Shown here: positions 8,713 through 16,431 of the stretch, piece after piece
Layout of the letters: each line of letters opens with the position of its first letter
How positions within the stretch are numbered: position 1 is the stretch's first letter
Source: Legionellaceae bacterium
Lineage (GTDB): Bacteria > Pseudomonadota > Gammaproteobacteria > Legionellales > Legionellaceae
Reading direction: 5' to 3'
Length of the DNA stretch: 53,030 nucleotides
Assembly: GCA_029210085.1 (NCBI GenBank)
Contig: JARGPP010000012.1
Span: 1 to 53,030, forward strand
Notes under the pieces: generated by a model
Told to the model about the DNA's origin: nothing
Databases searched by the model: none
The model's input: only the letters and a program-made list of their open reading frames with translations
Translations under genes and position numbers: made by a program

Positions 8713-9225
8713 ATGATTTATAAGCAATATACTAAGCCTTGTCTTGATTTCTTAAGTTCTTTTTTTCTTTTTCTGTTGCTGTCACCACTTTTGGTGTGTC
8801 TTGCTTTGTGCGTTCGTTTGATGCTTGGCGCTCCTGTATTTTTTAGGCAAGAACGTGGGGGCAAAAATGGCTCCCATTTTAAAATTATTAAGTTTCGTAC
8901 AATGGTTGATTTATATGATGAAAAAGGTTGTCTATTACCTGATGAAAAACGTTTAACCCGTTTTGGAAGTTTTTTAAGAAAAACCAGTCTTGATGAAATA
9001 CCTGCATTGTTTAACGTGATTCGGGGGGAAATGAGCTTAGTTGGACCACGGCCATTGCTTGTGGAATATCTTGAACATTATGATGAATATCAAATGAGAC
9101 GCCATTTGGTTACACCGGGAATTACTGGCTGGGCACAAGTTAAAGGTCGTAATTCATTAACATGGGATGAAAAATTTAGGTTTGATATTGATTATGTCGA
9201 AAGACAGAGTTTTTTTTTGACTTGA
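8713..9225 (+). CDS. initiating sugar-phosphate transferase (PglC/WcaJ C-terminal type), frameshifted near its end
   Basis: A 170-residue bacterial sugar transferase. A membrane segment at about residues 12-35 is followed by FFRQERGGKNG, the catalytic-site motif LRKTSLDEIPALFNVIRGEMS, GPRPLL, and TPGITGWAQVKGRN. It should load a sugar phosphate onto undecaprenyl phosphate. The start at 8713 has AGGGAG nine bases upstream; an ATG at 8686 is in frame but less likely. The frame stops at 9225 just after a run of nine T (9210-9218). One more T would restore a family-like tail (DLKIFYLTFF, then IQSEGHVTMPNF) ending at 9344. It could be a sequencing error, a broken gene, or a phase-variable off state. 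Confidence 0.85.
   Translation: MIYKQYTKPCLDFLSSFFLFLLLSPLLVCLALCVRLMLGAPVFFRQERGGKNGSHFKIIKFRTMVDLYDEKGCLLPDEKRLTRFGSFLRKTSLDEIPALFNVIRGEMSLVGPRPLLVEYLEHYDEYQMRRHLVTPGITGWAQVKGRNSLTWDEKFRFDIDYVERQSFFLT
9210..9218 (+). repeat. homopolymer T9 tract at the frameshift of the sugar transferase gene
   Basis: Nine consecutive T lie within the coding region. With ten T the frame would continue for about 40 more codons to a TAA at 9342-9344, and that tail resembles the C-terminus of related sugar transferases. Tracts like this are known sites of slipped-strand phase variation in surface-polysaccharide genes, and also of sequencing error. Confidence 0.7.
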
Positions 9226-9441
9226 AAATTTTTTATTTAACTTTTTTTTGTGTGTTTATGCAAACAGGGATTCAGAGTGAAGGGCATGTAACTATGCCCA
9301 ATTTTATTGAGTCTAAAAAAGAGAAAATATCTCAGTCTTCTTAATGTTTTAGTTTTAAAAATTGAGTCATTTGATTTAAATGACGGTATTTTTTTATGAA
9401 AAAGTGCGTGTAATTGCTTGTTTGAAATAGGAAATAACGTT

Positions 9442-10083
9442 ATGGAAACCTTAGCTATTTTGGGTGCAAGTGGTCATGGCAAGGTAATTGCTGACGCAGC
9501 TTTGGCTTCAGGATGGGGGCGAATACTCTTTTTTGATGATGCATGGCCTCAGGTGAACTGCCTTGGCCCTTGGCCTGTTATTGGTGCGACAAAACAACTT
9601 ATTGAAAGACAGAGCGAATTTGATGCTGTTATTATTGCGATTGGTGACAACCGGACGCGATTTTATAAGGCACAGGTATTACGGAAACTAGGTATTGTTT
9701 TTGCGCTTATTATTCATCCACGTTCGGTGATTAGCCCTTATGCTAAGATTGGTGCAGGAAGTGTTGTATTTGCTGGAGCGGTATTGAATCCGGGAAGTGT
9801 GCTAGGAGAGCACTGCATTGTGAATACAAATGCAACGATTGAGCATGATTGTATACTGGGTGATGCCGTACATGTTTCCCCCGGAGCTAATTTAGCGGGC
9901 TGTGTTGAAGTGGGTGTACGAACCTGGATTGGCGTGGGCTCAAATGTAAAACAATTGATTAAAATTGCTCCGGATGTTGTTGTCGGAGCAGGAGCAGTTG
10001 TTGTGCATGATGTTTCTACTAAATTAGTGGTAGGAGGTGTTCCTGCCAAACCTATTATGAAAAGGGAGGAAGCCAGTGCTTAA
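9442..10083 (+). CDS. PglD/NeuD-family sugar O- or N-acetyltransferase
   Basis: A 213-residue protein. Residues 1-75 form a nucleotide-sugar binding Rossmann-like domain (LAILGASGHGKVIAD at the start). Residues about 90-205 are left-handed beta-helix hexapeptide repeats (GAGSVVFAGAVLNPGSVLG and on), with a catalytic-His region at TIEHDC. PglD-type enzymes N-acetylate UDP-4-amino-sugars. The next gene is a sugar aminotransferase and the one before is a PglC-like transferase, so 4-amino acetylation is the likely role. ATG 9442 has AGGAAA upstream. Confidence 0.86.
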   Translation: METLAILGASGHGKVIADAALASGWGRILFFDDAWPQVNCLGPWPVIGATKQLIERQSEFDAVIIAIGDNRTRFYKAQVLRKLGIVFALIIHPRSVISPYAKIGAGSVVFAGAVLNPGSVLGEHCIVNTNATIEHDCILGDAVHVSPGANLAGCVEVGVRTWIGVGSNVKQLIKIAPDVVVGAGAVVVHDVSTKLVVGGVPAKPIMKREEASA

Positions 10084-11281
10084 TACGTTGTATTCACCAT
10101 GGCCAAATTTTACGGAAGAAGAAGCTGGCGCAGTGAAAGAGGTCTTGCTTTCTAATCGAGTGAATGCTTGGACCGGAAAAGCTTGCCAAACGTTTGAGAA
10201 AGCATTTTCTGAATGGGCAGGTACGACACATGCAATTGCTGTAATGAATGGCACTGTGGCATTAGAGCTTGCTTTGAAAGGACTTGGAATTGGACCCGGA
10301 GATGAAGTTGTTGTTACTCCGCGCTCTTTTATGGCATCCGTTTCTTGCATTGTATCGGTCGGGGCAACACCAGTTTTTGCTGATGTGAGTCTTGATACTC
10401 AGAATATTACAGCTGAAAGTATTCAAGCGGTATTATCAGAGAAAACACGTGCAGTTATTTGTGTTCATCTTGCCGGCTGGCCTTGTGAGATGGATGATAT
10501 TATGGCGCTATCTCAAAAACATGATCTATTTATTATCGAAGATTGCGCACAAGCACATGGTGCGAAATATAAGCGTAAACCTGTTGGTTCAATTGGGCAT
10601 GTAGCCGCATGGTCTTTTTGCCAGGATAAAATTATGACAACAGGGGGTGAAGGGGGCATGGTCACAACGAATGATAAAGCGTTGTGGTCACGTATGTGGT
10701 CTTATAAAGAACATGGTAAGTCATGGAATGCTGTATTCGGATCTCAAAAAAAAGAAGGGTTTCAATGGGTATGTGAGCATTTTGGAACCAACTTACGTAT
10801 GACCGAAATGCAAGCAACAATTGGGAGTATTCAATTGAAGCGTATGCCAAAGTGGCATGCACGACGATTAGAGCATGCAAAAAAAATATGGGCTGTTGCA
10901 CGTAAATTGCCGGGAGTTCGAGTGCCTGACTTACCACAACATATTGAACATGCTGCTTATAAAGCATATGTATTTTTGCAGCCCGAAGAGTTGAAAGACG
11001 GTTGGAATCAAGCCCGTGTTTTAAGTACGATGCAAGCACGGGGGGTACCTTGTTATGTGGGATCTTGCTCTGAGATTTATCAAGAGAAGGCCTTTGATAA
11101 TACAGGATTTCGGCCTGAAAAACGTTTGCCTAATGCAAAAAAAATGGGTGAGACAAGCCTCATGTTTTTGGTGCACCCAACACTAACAGAGGATGAGATG
11201 AATCATACTTGTCATGTGTTACAAGAGACCATGTTACTTGCAACGCAGCAAGAGACCCTATCGCAAAGATTGCCTGCTTGA
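10076..11281 (+). CDS. DegT/DnrJ/EryC1/StrS-family PLP sugar aminotransferase
   Basis: A 401-residue aminotransferase. Features seen are AGTTHAIAVMNGTVALELAL (cofactor phosphate site), VCVHLAGWPCEMD, EDCAQAHGA, and the Schiff-base Lys in SFCQDKIMTTGGEGG. It likely transfers an amino group to C4 of a UDP-4-keto-6-deoxy-HexNAc, like PglE. It starts with GTG at 10076 behind AGGGAGGA and overlaps the acetyltransferase by 8 bases, which supports one pathway. No matching PglF-type dehydratase lies in this window, so the substrate source is unknown. Confidence 0.87.
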   Translation: MLNTLYSPWPNFTEEEAGAVKEVLLSNRVNAWTGKACQTFEKAFSEWAGTTHAIAVMNGTVALELALKGLGIGPGDEVVVTPRSFMASVSCIVSVGATPVFADVSLDTQNITAESIQAVLSEKTRAVICVHLAGWPCEMDDIMALSQKHDLFIIEDCAQAHGAKYKRKPVGSIGHVAAWSFCQDKIMTTGGEGGMVTTNDKALWSRMWSYKEHGKSWNAVFGSQKKEGFQWVCEHFGTNLRMTEMQATIGSIQLKRMPKWHARRLEHAKKIWAVARKLPGVRVPDLPQHIEHAAYKAYVFLQPEELKDGWNQARVLSTMQARGVPCYVGSCSEIYQEKAFDNTGFRPEKRLPNAKKMGETSLMFLVHPTLTEDEMNHTCHVLQETMLLATQQETLSQRLPA

Positions 11282-11331
11282 TAAAAGCATTGGTACACTA
11301 TGCATGATTTTAAAAAAGAAGAGCACTTATT

Positions 11332-12765
11332 ATGCATGTTTTTCCGGTGATCTTAGCGGGTGGTTCTGGAACACGCCTTTGGCCTCTTTCGCGTAAAGAT
11401 TTTCCAAAGCAGTTTCTGCAATTACATGAGGGTGGTTCACTGCTTCAGCAAACCGTGTTGCGTGCAAAAGAAATACCGCATCAAGAAATACTTTTAGTCA
11501 GCAATGAAGCGCATTATTTTCTGTGTCAAGAGCAGCTCCGAGCGTTTGATTTAAATTTAACGTACTTACTCGAGCCTTGTGCGAGAAACACTGCACCTGC
11601 AATTGCTTGTGCAGCACATCATGCCTTGCATGTGGCAGGTGATGATGCAGTTTTGCTGATTTTGCCATCTGATCATTGGATTGAAGATGCTGTTGCTTGG
11701 CGCCTTGCGATGCAGCAAGCGATTAATTTTGTGCGCGATGTATCCGCTATGGTTACGTTTGGAGTAAAACCAACCAGCCCTAAGACCGGTTATGGCTATA
11801 TTGATGCAGGAGATAATCTGGCGCAAGGTGTTTATGAAATTGCCCGTTTTCGTGAAAAGCCAACAGTTGAAGTGGCCGAGGCATGTATAGAAACCGCTCT
11901 ATCGTATTGGAACAGTGGCATGTTTGTGTGTCGAGCAACGACTTATCTTGAAGAGTTGTCACAGTTTGAGCCGGAACTTTTCCAGTTAACTCAGCAAGCG
12001 TATCAAGATGCTTATCAACAGCATGATTATTTTCGCCTAAATGAGACTGCGTTTTCAGCATGTCGTTCAGAATCAATTGATTATGCCATTATGGAGAAAA
12101 CGGCGCGCGCAGCTGTTGTCCCGATGAACATTGCTTGGAATGATTTAGGGTGCTGGAGCGCAGTTGCAGAGAGTACTCCCGCTGATGAGCATGACAATGT
12201 ACTACAAGGCAAGGTATTAGCTGAAAAAAGTAAAGGGTGCTTGATTAGCAGTGAACATACCTTGGTAACGGCACTAGGCCTTCGCAATCAAATTGTTGTG
12301 GCAACGCGTGATGCGGTGCTAGTGGCAGATAAACAATATTCACAACAAGTTAAAGACTTAGTAACTTTGTTGGAAAATGAACATCAAACACTTACAGAAA
12401 CACATACATGTACACAACGTCCTTGGGGTACATTTGAGATATTGGCAGAAGGTGAAGCTTTTAAAGTAAAACGTTTGATGTTAGAGCCTGGCGCAAAAAT
12501 TTCTTTGCAGCGCCATGAAAAACGAGCTGAACATTGGGTGGTTGTTGCTGGTGTTGCTGAAGTTTTGAATGGTAAGCATGTGTTTCAGTTGCAAGTGAAT
12601 CAATCAACTTATATTGCACCCAAAACAAAGCATCGATTGAGTAATCCGGGAGATACACCGCTTTATGTGATTGAAGTACAAAGTGGTGCTTACTTAGGAG
12701 AAGATGATATTACCCGCTATGAGGATATTTATGCGCGTAACATATCTGTTGTCATGGAAGCATGA
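11332..12765 (+). CDS. manC: mannose-1-phosphate guanylyltransferase / mannose-6-phosphate isomerase (fused ManC/AlgA type)
   Basis: A 477-residue fused enzyme. The N-terminal nucleotidyltransferase has LAGGSGTRLWPLSRKDFPKQ (about residues 8-27), FREKPT and YWNSGMF. The C-terminal third is a cupin isomerase domain with RPWGTFEIL, KRLMLEPGAKISLQRH and HWVVV. It makes GDP-mannose from mannose-1-phosphate and may also convert fructose-6-phosphate. It closes the polysaccharide cluster. No phosphomannomutase or GDP-mannose dehydratase is nearby. Confidence 0.93.
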   Translation: MHVFPVILAGGSGTRLWPLSRKDFPKQFLQLHEGGSLLQQTVLRAKEIPHQEILLVSNEAHYFLCQEQLRAFDLNLTYLLEPCARNTAPAIACAAHHALHVAGDDAVLLILPSDHWIEDAVAWRLAMQQAINFVRDVSAMVTFGVKPTSPKTGYGYIDAGDNLAQGVYEIARFREKPTVEVAEACIETALSYWNSGMFVCRATTYLEELSQFEPELFQLTQQAYQDAYQQHDYFRLNETAFSACRSESIDYAIMEKTARAAVVPMNIAWNDLGCWSAVAESTPADEHDNVLQGKVLAEKSKGCLISSEHTLVTALGLRNQIVVATRDAVLVADKQYSQQVKDLVTLLENEHQTLTETHTCTQRPWGTFEILAEGEAFKVKRLMLEPGAKISLQRHEKRAEHWVVVAGVAEVLNGKHVFQLQVNQSTYIAPKTKHRLSNPGDTPLYVIEVQSGAYLGEDDITRYEDIYARNISVVMEA

Positions 12766-12855
12766 GTTAGGGTGTTTAGTGATTATTCCGACTGATTAGC
12801 GTATGTTCGACATGCCGAGATTATTATTTTCTTATTTTTTATTTGCTATCTCAGT

Positions 12856-13035
12856 TTAAAAGCTGACAAAGCCCACGCCGACGCCAGTGCCAAAGTATGT
12901 TCCACTTTTTTGAACTTGCTTTGTATCAGTCTTTTGGTCGCTATGTGTTTGTGTGGTCTTATTTGTTTGTGTCGTCGCGCAACTTACAAGACCTACGGTG
13001 CTCAATAAACATAGTATAATAAAATAGCGCTTCAT
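12856..13035 (-). CDS. small predicted lipoprotein, 59 residues
   Basis: A short gene reads on the - strand between manC and dapA. It begins with a basic residue pair and hydrophobic stretch (MKRYFIILCLLSTVGLVSC), with a lipobox-like LVSC giving a lipidated Cys at residue 19. A Thr/Gln/Lys-rich linker follows, and the end is Gly-rich (YFGTGVGVGF). An SD-like AAGGG lies about nine bases before the ATG. No function is recognised. The lipoprotein call rests on the signal peptide and RBS. The remaining bases of the 12766-13181 gap show only AT-rich sequence and the dapA ribosome-binding site. Confidence 0.7.
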   Translation of the reverse strand: MKRYFIILCLLSTVGLVSCATTQTNKTTQTHSDQKTDTKQVQKSGTYFGTGVGVGFVSF

Positions 13036-13181
13036 ATAAATGCCCTTAGTTAAGTCATATTGTTTTAGTTATAGCCAATAAATAGTGTTTTGTATTTTGC
13101 CTTATTTTTGTTTTTTTGTTGAGAAGCAAACCTGTCGTCGGTACTATGAGAAAATAGCGTTTAATTGTTGAGGAGAAGGCT

Positions 13182-14054
13182 GTGTTTCGAGGGAGTATGG
13201 TGGCGTTGGTGACACCGATGCGGGACGGTCAATTAGATTTGGATTGCTTAAAAGCACTGGTTGAATATCATATTAAAGCAGGTACACATGCGCTTGTTGC
13301 TGCAGGCACAACAGGTGAGTCAGGAACGCTTTCATATGATGAAAAATGTACTGTGATCAAAACAGTGATTGAGGTTGCGGCTGAACGTGTTCCAGTGATA
13401 GCAGGAACAGCGGCGAACGCGACAAAAGATTGTATTCAATTAACAAAAGCAGCGATGGAAATGGGTGCACATGCAGCACTCATTATGACTCCAGCCTATA
13501 TTAAGCCAACACAAGAAGGGTTGTATCAACATTATAAAATGATTGCAAAGGCCGTGCATTTGCCCATTATATTATATAATGTTCCCGCTAGAACAGCCTG
13601 CGACTTATTGCCTGAGACGGTGATAAGGCTTGCTGACATCTCAAATATTGTGGGTATTAAAGAAGCAACGGGAGACTTGACACGTCTTGAGGCCTTGTTG
13701 CAAGGTGCTGCTGGACGAATTGATGTGTATAGTGGAGATGATCCAACAGCGGCAGAATGGATGTTACAGGGTGCAAGAGGTGTGATTTCAGTGACCGCTA
13801 ATGTTGCACCTAAGCAGATGGCGAAGCTTGCAGAAGCAGCGCTTGATAAAAACGAGGTTTTAACTGCAAGTTTACAAGAAAAATTATTGCCTCTACACGA
13901 GGGCTTATTTGTCGAAGCTAATCCAATCCCATCTAAATGGGCACTTGCCGAGATGAATTTATTACATAATGAACTGCGTTTGCCGCTTACATCACTTGCA
14001 TCTGAATATCATGCGGGCTTGAACAGTACGTTGCGAGCACTGGCTTTAATTTAA
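13182..14054 (+). CDS. dapA: 4-hydroxy-tetrahydrodipicolinate synthase
   Basis: A 290-residue aldolase-type TIM barrel. It shows [12 protein letters not shown] (substrate Thr pair), [10 protein letters not shown] (catalytic Tyr) and the Schiff-base Lys in VGIKEATGD. It condenses pyruvate with aspartate semialdehyde on the path to diaminopimelate and lysine, so it supplies peptidoglycan precursors. It starts with GTG at 13182, with GAGGAGAAG a few bases upstream. It opens the cell-wall block and is followed by a BamC-like gene, as in many gammaproteobacteria. Confidence 0.95.
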   Translation: MFRGSMVALVTPMRDGQLDLDCLKALVEYHIKAGTHALVAAGTTGESGTLSYDEKCTVIKTVIEVAAERVPVIAGTAANATKDCIQLTKAAMEMGAHAALIMTPAYIKPTQEGLYQHYKMIAKAVHLPIILYNVPARTACDLLPETVIRLADISNIVGIKEATGDLTRLEALLQGAAGRIDVYSGDDPTAAEWMLQGARGVISVTANVAPKQMAKLAEAALDKNEVLTASLQEKLLPLHEGLFVEANPIPSKWALAEMNLLHNELRLPLTSLASEYHAGLNSTLRALALI

Positions 14055-14063
14055 GGGGTTTTT

Positions 14064-14312
14064 GTGAAACATATTTTAGTATTACTAACAGCTTTGGCGC
14101 TATCAGCGTGCTCGATGCCATTTGAAGAGCCTTTTCATACGGTACTGGATGTTCCTTTTGCGACTAATAATAAAACGCAATACTTAGACAGTAAGAATGC
14201 GCCTGACTTGGTTGTTTCTCCGCCATTAACAGCAGCTAATTTGAGTGGTTTTTATCGTTTGCCACCGGCACCTAAAAATCCTAAAGTAGATATATTGCCC
14301 CCTTTAACATAG
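14064..14312 (+). CDS. short BamC (NlpB) N-terminal-like lipoprotein
   Basis: An 82-residue lipoprotein with a signal peptide and lipobox (LALSAC; lipidated Cys at about 16). The remainder is an extended Pro-rich segment, with KNAPDLVVSPPLT and FYRLPP resembling the unstructured N-terminal part of BamC that binds BamD. The two helix-grip domains of full BamC (about 340 residues) are absent, yet the gene occupies the usual bamC place after dapA. It starts with GTG at 14064 behind AAGGGG. The identification is by position and short motif, so it is moderately certain. Confidence 0.65.
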   Translation: MKHILVLLTALALSACSMPFEEPFHTVLDVPFATNNKTQYLDSKNAPDLVVSPPLTAANLSGFYRLPPAPKNPKVDILPPLT

Positions 14313-14332
14313 CTTTTTAGCTGAGGAGATGT

Positions 14333-15622
14333 ATGGTTGAGCAGGCACTTGAACAAAAGATTATTCAAAAACTATCTGCTCGACTAAAAAAAGCACAATA
14401 TAAAATTCGAATTTTGGATTGTATTAAGTGGGATGAGTCTATTACAAGACAGTTCTTCAAGCATAAGGGCACACGCCTTCCAGCAATTAATGCCGCTTAT
14501 TATCAAAAGCATCCTCTGCCGTTTGATCCTGCTGAAAAAAAAGAAGAATTTCGATCGATTCAGAGGGATGCTGAAAATCAACTGGGAGATTATAGTCCTG
14601 CTACACGTTTGATTAAGCGTCAATGCGAAGAATACATTCAGACCGTTTATATGTTAAGGCATCGTGGAACACCTGTGTTTAGCGAGTTATCTAAAGCGTT
14701 ATATGGTAGTCCTAGCGATGTTTTTTACAGTAATGGTCCGAAACTTTCCGAAATAGGGGGTATTTTATTTGATACTTTGACGGCATTAGATGTACAGCTG
14801 CAATCTGATGCGGATATAAAAAGGTATACGTCTGAAGAGGCACAAATTTTATTACAAAAACGGTTGTCAAAATTTTTCAAATACCATAAAAAAAATGTTG
14901 CGGTGATGGTGAGTGACGGTATGGTGGCTGATGCAGCGGCGGGTGCTGATACAATAAAATTAAGTAGACAGGCAAAATTTAGCGATAGAGATCTCAAGTA
15001 TTTGGAGGTTCATGAAGGTTGGGTGCATGTGGGCACAACGCTCAATGGAGAAAACCAGTCATGTTGCTCGTTTTTGGCAAAAGGGCCGCCATCGACTTGT
15101 GTGATTCAAGAAGGCTTGGCTGTTCTGACAGAGGTTGTAACTTTTTCATCGTATCCTGGACGTATGCGGAAAATAACCAATCGTGTAATTGCGCTCGATA
15201 AAATCAATCAAGGGGCTAATTTTTTAGATATTTATCGATACTTTTTGGAATGTGGTTTTGACGAACAAGAGAGTTATCGACATTGTGTTCGCTTATTTCG
15301 CGGTAGTATACCAAATGGTGGGGCGTTTACTAAAGATTTGTCTTATGCAAAAGGATTTGTATTGATTTATAATTTCATTCGTTTTGCGATTAGTCAGCAT
15401 CGTGTTGATGTTGTTCCACTGTTGTTTTCAGGAAAGCTTATATTAGATGATATTCCGCTTTTAAAAGAATTGCAGGAGTATGGGCTGCTTTTGCCTCCAA
15501 TGTATTTGCCGTCGCCATTTAGTGATTTAGCGGCCTTGAGCTCTTGGATGAGTATGTCACTTTTTTTGAATAAATTTGATTTAACACGTATTCAAAAAGA
15601 CTTTCAATTTTTATTGAGGTAA
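14333..15622 (+). CDS. DUF1704 / QEGLA-motif protein, putative HEXXXH metallopeptidase
   Basis: A 429-residue protein of the family often named flavohemoglobin expression-modulating QEGLA motif protein. The motif HEGWVH at about residues 227-232 fits an HEXXXH zinc site, and QEGLAVLTE at 259-267 supplies a downstream Glu. The family is related to the eukaryotic tyrosine carboxypeptidase MATCAP, so peptidase activity is plausible. The bacterial substrate is unknown. It lies between a BamC-like gene and murI, starting 20 bases after the former and ending 2 bases before the latter, so cotranscription is likely. Confidence 0.82.
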   Translation: MVEQALEQKIIQKLSARLKKAQYKIRILDCIKWDESITRQFFKHKGTRLPAINAAYYQKHPLPFDPAEKKEEFRSIQRDAENQLGDYSPATRLIKRQCEEYIQTVYMLRHRGTPVFSELSKALYGSPSDVFYSNGPKLSEIGGILFDTLTALDVQLQSDADIKRYTSEEAQILLQKRLSKFFKYHKKNVAVMVSDGMVADAAAGADTIKLSRQAKFSDRDLKYLEVHEGWVHVGTTLNGENQSCCSFLAKGPPSTCVIQEGLAVLTEVVTFSSYPGRMRKITNRVIALDKINQGANFLDIYRYFLECGFDEQESYRHCVRLFRGSIPNGGAFTKDLSYAKGFVLIYNFIRFAISQHRVDVVPLLFSGKLILDDIPLLKELQEYGLLLPPMYLPSPFSDLAALSSWMSMSLFLNKFDLTRIQKDFQFLLR

Positions 15623-15624
15623 AT

Positions 15625-16431
15625 ATGCAGAAAACGAGGTTACCTATAGGTGTATTTGATTCGGGCATGGGGGGGCTCACTGTTTTAAAAGCTTTGCGTA
15701 AACTTTTACCGAAAGAATCGTTTATTTATTTAGGAGATACAGCACGTCTTCCGTATGGGACAAAAAGTCCTGAAACCGTTCGTCAGTATGCCATGCAAAT
15801 GGCACGCATTTTGGTTGAGCGACAAATTAAAGCTTTGGTTGTGGCGTGTAATACGGCAAGTACCGCAGCTTTGTCGCATATGCAAAAAGCCCTGCCGGAT
15901 ATACCCGTTATTGGTGTGATTGAACCAGGTGCTGATGCTGTTGTTTGCGCAACGAAAAATCATCGTGTGATGGTCCTTGCAACGGAAACAACGGTTGGAA
16001 GCGGTGCTTATCAAACACTGATTCAAAAAGCATTGCCAGATGTTGTAATTCAAGCACGAGCAAGTAGTCTGTTAGTTGCATTGGCTGAAGAAGGTATGAC
16101 AGATAACTCAATTGCAAAGATGGCGCTTCTGCATTATCTATCAGAGCGTGAGGATGAAGATACGTTACTTCTAGGCTGTACACACTTCCCTGTATTTAAA
16201 CCATTATTACAAACATTATTGCCGAAAACAGTACGCATTGTTGATTCAGCTGAGGCAACTGCGAATGCTGTTAAAAATCAATTAATTAGTGCAAATTTAT
16301 TAGGGGCGCAAAGTGCTCCGGGAAAGGTACATTATTTAGTAACTGATTTGGTTAAGCGATTTGAAAAAGTTGGTGAGACTTTCCTCGGAGAGCCTCTTAA
16401 TCATGCGTGTATTGAATTGGTGGATATATGA
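15625..16431 (+). CDS. murI: glutamate racemase
   Basis: A 268-residue racemase. It contains FDSGMGGLTV (about residues 11-20), VACNTAST with the first catalytic Cys (75), and LGCTHFP with the second (about 185). It makes D-glutamate for the peptidoglycan stem peptide. Its last four bases overlap the murF start (ATGA), indicating translational coupling. murI is not usually inside the dcw cluster. Confidence 0.95.
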   Translation: MQKTRLPIGVFDSGMGGLTVLKALRKLLPKESFIYLGDTARLPYGTKSPETVRQYAMQMARILVERQIKALVVACNTASTAALSHMQKALPDIPVIGVIEPGADAVVCATKNHRVMVLATETTVGSGAYQTLIQKALPDVVIQARASSLLVALAEEGMTDNSIAKMALLHYLSEREDEDTLLLGCTHFPVFKPLLQTLLPKTVRIVDSAEATANAVKNQLISANLLGAQSAPGKVHYLVTDLVKRFEKVGETFLGEPLNHACIELVDI

